A DNA stretch of 33,581 nt. It comes from Pseudomonas sp. S30 (lineage in GTDB: Bacteria; Pseudomonadota; Gammaproteobacteria; Pseudomonadales; Pseudomonadaceae). This document shows positions 31,454 to 33,581 of the stretch, piece after piece. The stretch lies in NCBI RefSeq assembly GCF_016518545.1, contig NZ_JACVTO010000032.1:1-33581 (forward strand). The letters are read 5' to 3'. The position numbers and the translations under genes are program-made. Position 1 is the stretch's first letter; each line of letters starts with the position of its first letter. Under the pieces are notes generated by a model that made no database searches, had not been told where the DNA came from, and saw nothing but the letters and a program-made list of their open reading frames with translations.

Positions 31454-31948
31454 ATGAATACCTTCGTCGCCCCCCTGGTGATGACTTTCGGACTGCTGGC
31501 GCTGGCCGGCTGCGATGGCACTGGCGATACCCCGGCCAAATCCGCGGCCATCGAGGCCAAGGGCTTTTCCTTCGATGGACGCTGGACCGTCGCCGGTGTC
31601 GCGGTGTCCGACGACGGCGTGCAGGCGCTGGTCGACGACGACCCCAGCCTGATGAACAAGACCCTCACCTTCAGCCCGGAGTCGCTGAAGTGGGATTCCG
31701 AAGGCGGCAACAGCGACACCTGCAGCCAGCCGGTGATCAACGCGCTCACCGCCAACCCCAACGAGGAAAACAGTGCGCTGCTCGAAAAACTCGGCATGCA
31801 CGACACCACCTCCTACTCGGTGCATTGCGAAACCGGCAGCTGGGGCCCGGTGATGGGCGCCAACCCCACCTTCTACACCACCCAGTCCGGCGACTTGGCC
31901 CTGGTGTGGTACGACGGCGGCCTGCTCAAGCTCAAGCCGCAGCGCTGA
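31454..31948 (+). CDS. Small lipoprotein of unknown function
   Basis: A 164-residue protein with a lipoprotein signal: a hydrophobic start and lipobox LALAGC, with Cys20 as the lipidated residue, followed by Asp, a residue that can favour retention at the inner membrane. The mature part has FSFDGRWTVAGVAV, a pair of cysteines (SDTCSQ and SVHCETG) that may form a disulfide, and GDLALVWYDGGLLKLKP at the end, giving the feel of a small beta-rich domain. GGAG at 31442-31445 precedes the ATG. It is a single gene between the GAF gene and the polyol genes. I do not recognise the family. Confidence 0.78.
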   Translation: MNTFVAPLVMTFGLLALAGCDGTGDTPAKSAAIEAKGFSFDGRWTVAGVAVSDDGVQALVDDDPSLMNKTLTFSPESLKWDSEGGNSDTCSQPVINALTANPNEENSALLEKLGMHDTTSYSVHCETGSWGPVMGANPTFYTTQSGDLALVWYDGGLLKLKPQR

Positions 31949-32139
31949 ACGCGAAATCGCCTGCACAGGCCAGCGCCATCTGGTCTACACTGCCCGGATT
32001 GCCCCTCGGGGCATGTGCAGGCATGGACCCGCCCCACGCCACGTGACCCACGTCGCGCGTGTGGCCGGGCAGCCCGATCTACGGACAGGTCGGGTCAAGG
32101 ATTGGTTTTCCTAACCGTCTGGCTGTAAGGGATCACACA
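31949..32139. other. Intergenic region before the ribitol dehydrogenase gene
   Basis: This 191-base gap holds a short palindrome TGCCCC-TC-GGGGCA (32000-32013) and a dyad GGTT-N5-AACC near 32104-32116 just before the ribosome binding site. The promoter of the polyol genes should be here, but I could not define -35 and -10 boxes. Confidence 0.4.
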
Positions 32140-32865
32140 ATGCTCACTCTCTCTGGGAAGGTCGCCGCCATCACCGGCGCGGCGGCGGGTATCGGCCTGG
32201 AATGCGCACGGGCGATGGTCGCCGAAGGCGCGAACGTCGTGCTCATCGACCGCTGCGAAGAAGCCCTGGCACACGCCTGCGAAGCACTCGGCGAAAACGC
32301 CTCACCCTGGGTCGCCGACCTGCTCGACCCAACAAGCGTCGACGGCCTGCTCGCCGCCATCCTCAGGCGCCATGGCCGCCTGGACATCTTCCACGCCAAT
32401 GCCGGTTCCTATGTCGGCGGCGACGTGCTCGACGCGGACCCGGACGCCTGGGACCGCATGCTCAACCTCAACGTCAACGCCACCTTCCGCGCCATCCGCA
32501 CGGTGCTGCCGCACATGGTCGAGCGCTGCACCGGCGACATCGTCCTCACCAGCTCCGTAGCCGGCGTCATCCCCGTGGTGTGCGAGCCGGTCTACACCGC
32601 CTCCAAGTTCGCCGTGCAGGCCTTCGCCCACACGGTGCGCCGCCAGGTGTCCCGCCACGGCATCCGCGTGTGCTCGGTGCTGCCCGGCCCGGTGGTCACC
32701 GCCCTGCTCAAGGACTGGCCCAAGGACAAGCTCACCGACGCCCTGGCCAACGGCTCGCTGATGGAGCCGCGCGAAGTGGCCGAGTCGGTGCTGTTCATGC
32801 TCAGCCGCCCGCGCAACGTCACCGTGCGCGACCTGGTGCTGCTGCCGAGCAACGTCGACCTGTAG
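32140..32865 (+). CDS. rbtD: Ribitol 2-dehydrogenase (short-chain dehydrogenase)
   Basis: A 241-residue NAD-dependent SDR that would oxidise ribitol to D-ribulose in the cytoplasm. The cofactor motif TGAAAGIG (residues 12-19), NAG in FHANAG (87-89) and the active-site YTASK (152-156) with Ser138/139 upstream are intact. The sequence follows Klebsiella ribitol dehydrogenase closely as I remember it: LSGKVAAITGAA-x-GIGLECAR, GRLDIFHANAG, EPVYTASKFAVQAF, VLPGPVVTALL, EVAESVLFM and the ending PSNVDL. The ATG at 32140 follows AAGGGA; the open frame upstream is not coding. The next gene starts 41 bases later, so this is the first gene of a probable polyol operon. Confidence 0.85.
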   Translation: MLTLSGKVAAITGAAAGIGLECARAMVAEGANVVLIDRCEEALAHACEALGENASPWVADLLDPTSVDGLLAAILRRHGRLDIFHANAGSYVGGDVLDADPDAWDRMLNLNVNATFRAIRTVLPHMVERCTGDIVLTSSVAGVIPVVCEPVYTASKFAVQAFAHTVRRQVSRHGIRVCSVLPGPVVTALLKDWPKDKLTDALANGSLMEPREVAESVLFMLSRPRNVTVRDLVLLPSNVDL

Positions 32866-32905
32866 ATCCCTGCGATCGCACCCACAATCACAAGAAGAGG
32901 TAGTC

Positions 32906-33581
32906 ATGATCCTTGATAAATTCAGGCTCGACGGCCAGGTCGCACTGGTCACCGGCGGCACCCGCGGCATCGGTCTTGCCATCGCCCAGGCCCTGGGCGA
33001 AGCGGGCGCCTGGGTGGTCATCAGCGGCCGGCAGTTCAACCCCACCGCCGCCGCCACCCTGGAAGAAGCCGGCGTCACCTTCCGCTTCATCGAAGCCGAA
33101 CTCTCCGACCCCGCCGCCGCCGCGCAAATGGTCCAGCGCGCCACCCAATGGCACGGCCGCCTGGACATCCTGGTCAACAACGCCGGCATCGCCAGCCACG
33201 GCGCCACCGAGCACTACCCCGACGACGCCTGGCGCGACGTGATGTCGGTCAACCTCGACGCCGTCTTCCGCTGCTGCCGCGCCGCCCTGCCGATCATGCG
33301 CGAACAGGGCCGCGGCGCGGTGCTGAACGTCGGCTCCATGTCCGGGCTGGTGTCCAACGTGCCGCAGCAGCAGGTGGCGTACAACGCCTCCAAGGCCGCG
33401 GTGCACATGATGACCAGAACCCTCGCCAGCGAAGTGGCCGGGCAGGGAATCCGCGTGAACGCCGTGGCGCCTGGGTATATAGAGACAGACCTGTCGCGGG
33501 GTGGGATGGAGAATGAAGCCTGGTTCCCGACCTGGATGCACATGACCCCGATGGGGCGGGTGGGGCAGCCGGAGGAGGTGG
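32906..33581 (+). CDS. Second short-chain dehydrogenase of the polyol operon (3' end outside window)
   Basis: The frame is open from the ATG at 32906 to the window edge, giving 225 residues of a typical 250-260-residue classical SDR. It shows TGGTRGIG (residues 16-23), NNAG (91-94), NVGSMSG with the catalytic Ser and YNASK (159-163), then GIRVNAVAPGYIETDLS. Only the last 30 or so residues should be missing. AGAGG precedes the ATG. The substrate is probably another sugar alcohol or its product; arabitol, threitol, mannitol and gluconate-type enzymes share these motifs, so I do not choose. Adjacency to ribitol dehydrogenase supports polyol catabolism. Confidence 0.82.
   Translation, partial: MILDKFRLDGQVALVTGGTRGIGLAIAQALGEAGAWVVISGRQFNPTAAATLEEAGVTFRFIEAELSDPAAAAQMVQRATQWHGRLDILVNNAGIASHGATEHYPDDAWRDVMSVNLDAVFRCCRAALPIMREQGRGAVLNVGSMSGLVSNVPQQQVAYNASKAAVHMMTRTLASEVAGQGIRVNAVAPGYIETDLSRGGMENEAWFPTWMHMTPMGRVGQPEEV

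Noticed and set aside
32000..32013. Palindrome TGCCCC-TC-GGGGCA as a terminator of the lipoprotein gene
   Set aside because: Two-base loop and no T tract; short GC palindromes are expected by chance in this composition.
1..33581. Mobile elements, tRNA or rRNA genes, CRISPR arrays, prophage
   Set aside because: No transposase or integrase pattern, tRNA cloverleaf, rRNA-like stretch or regularly spaced repeats were seen on reading.

Overview
The window is GC-rich, densely coded chromosomal DNA that reads like a Pseudomonas genome, probably of the P. putida/fulva/oleovorans type. Codon use strongly favours G or C at the third position. The gene families fit that genus: several chemotaxis receptors, an Ivy-type lysozyme inhibitor, and an itaconate cluster laid out as I remember it from P. 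aeruginosa. I see no insertion sequence, tRNA, rRNA or CRISPR array. Species and all homology statements come from reading the sequence and memory; nothing was searched.

Layout from left to right. (1) 1-631: the tail of an unrecognised gene and about 430 bases without a convincing gene. (2) 632-6085: a GABA-permease-like amino acid transporter with a good terminator, a lone YhcG/DUF1016-type PD-(D/E)XK nuclease, a secreted alpha/beta hydrolase on the minus strand, and a membrane chemotaxis receptor. (3) 6104-11091: a minus-strand operon of a fumarase/aspartase-superfamily lyase, a DctA-like carrier and a class II fumarase. A divergent GntR/HutC regulator faces it across a region rich in repeated TTGTTCG/CGAAC half-sites. 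The carrier has lost the substrate-binding arginine of C4-dicarboxylate carriers, so the substrate is probably not a plain C4 acid. (4) 11102-16880: an AraC-family regulator divergent from six plus-strand genes: a small exported protein, four related two-TM membrane proteins and an M48 metallopeptidase. I do not recognise this locus as a described system; it is the best candidate for something new here. (5) 16946-26714: the itaconate catabolic region, with a divergent LysR regulator, itaconyl-CoA hydratase, acyl-CoA dehydrogenase, MmgE/PrpD protein, itaconate CoA-transferase, citramalyl-CoA lyase and a TRAP transporter. A nearly identical motif lies upstream of both the enzyme operon and the transporter operon and is probably the regulator's binding site. 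(6) 26781-30597: a striking hairpin, a soluble double-PAS receptor with a very short signalling module, an Ivy lysozyme inhibitor and another membrane receptor with a possible FliA promoter. (7) 30674 to the end: a GAF protein, a small lipoprotein, ribitol 2-dehydrogenase and the start of a second short-chain dehydrogenase, suggesting a polyol operon running out of the window.

How the genes work together. In region 5 the TRAP system would bring in itaconate. The CoA-transferase activates it, the hydratase makes citramalyl-CoA, and the lyase splits that to acetyl-CoA and pyruvate. In region 3 the transporter, lyase and fumarase would take up a substituted succinate, release fumarate and pass it to malate. 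In region 4 the shared design and translational overlaps suggest a membrane complex built around the M48 peptidase, but its function is unknown.
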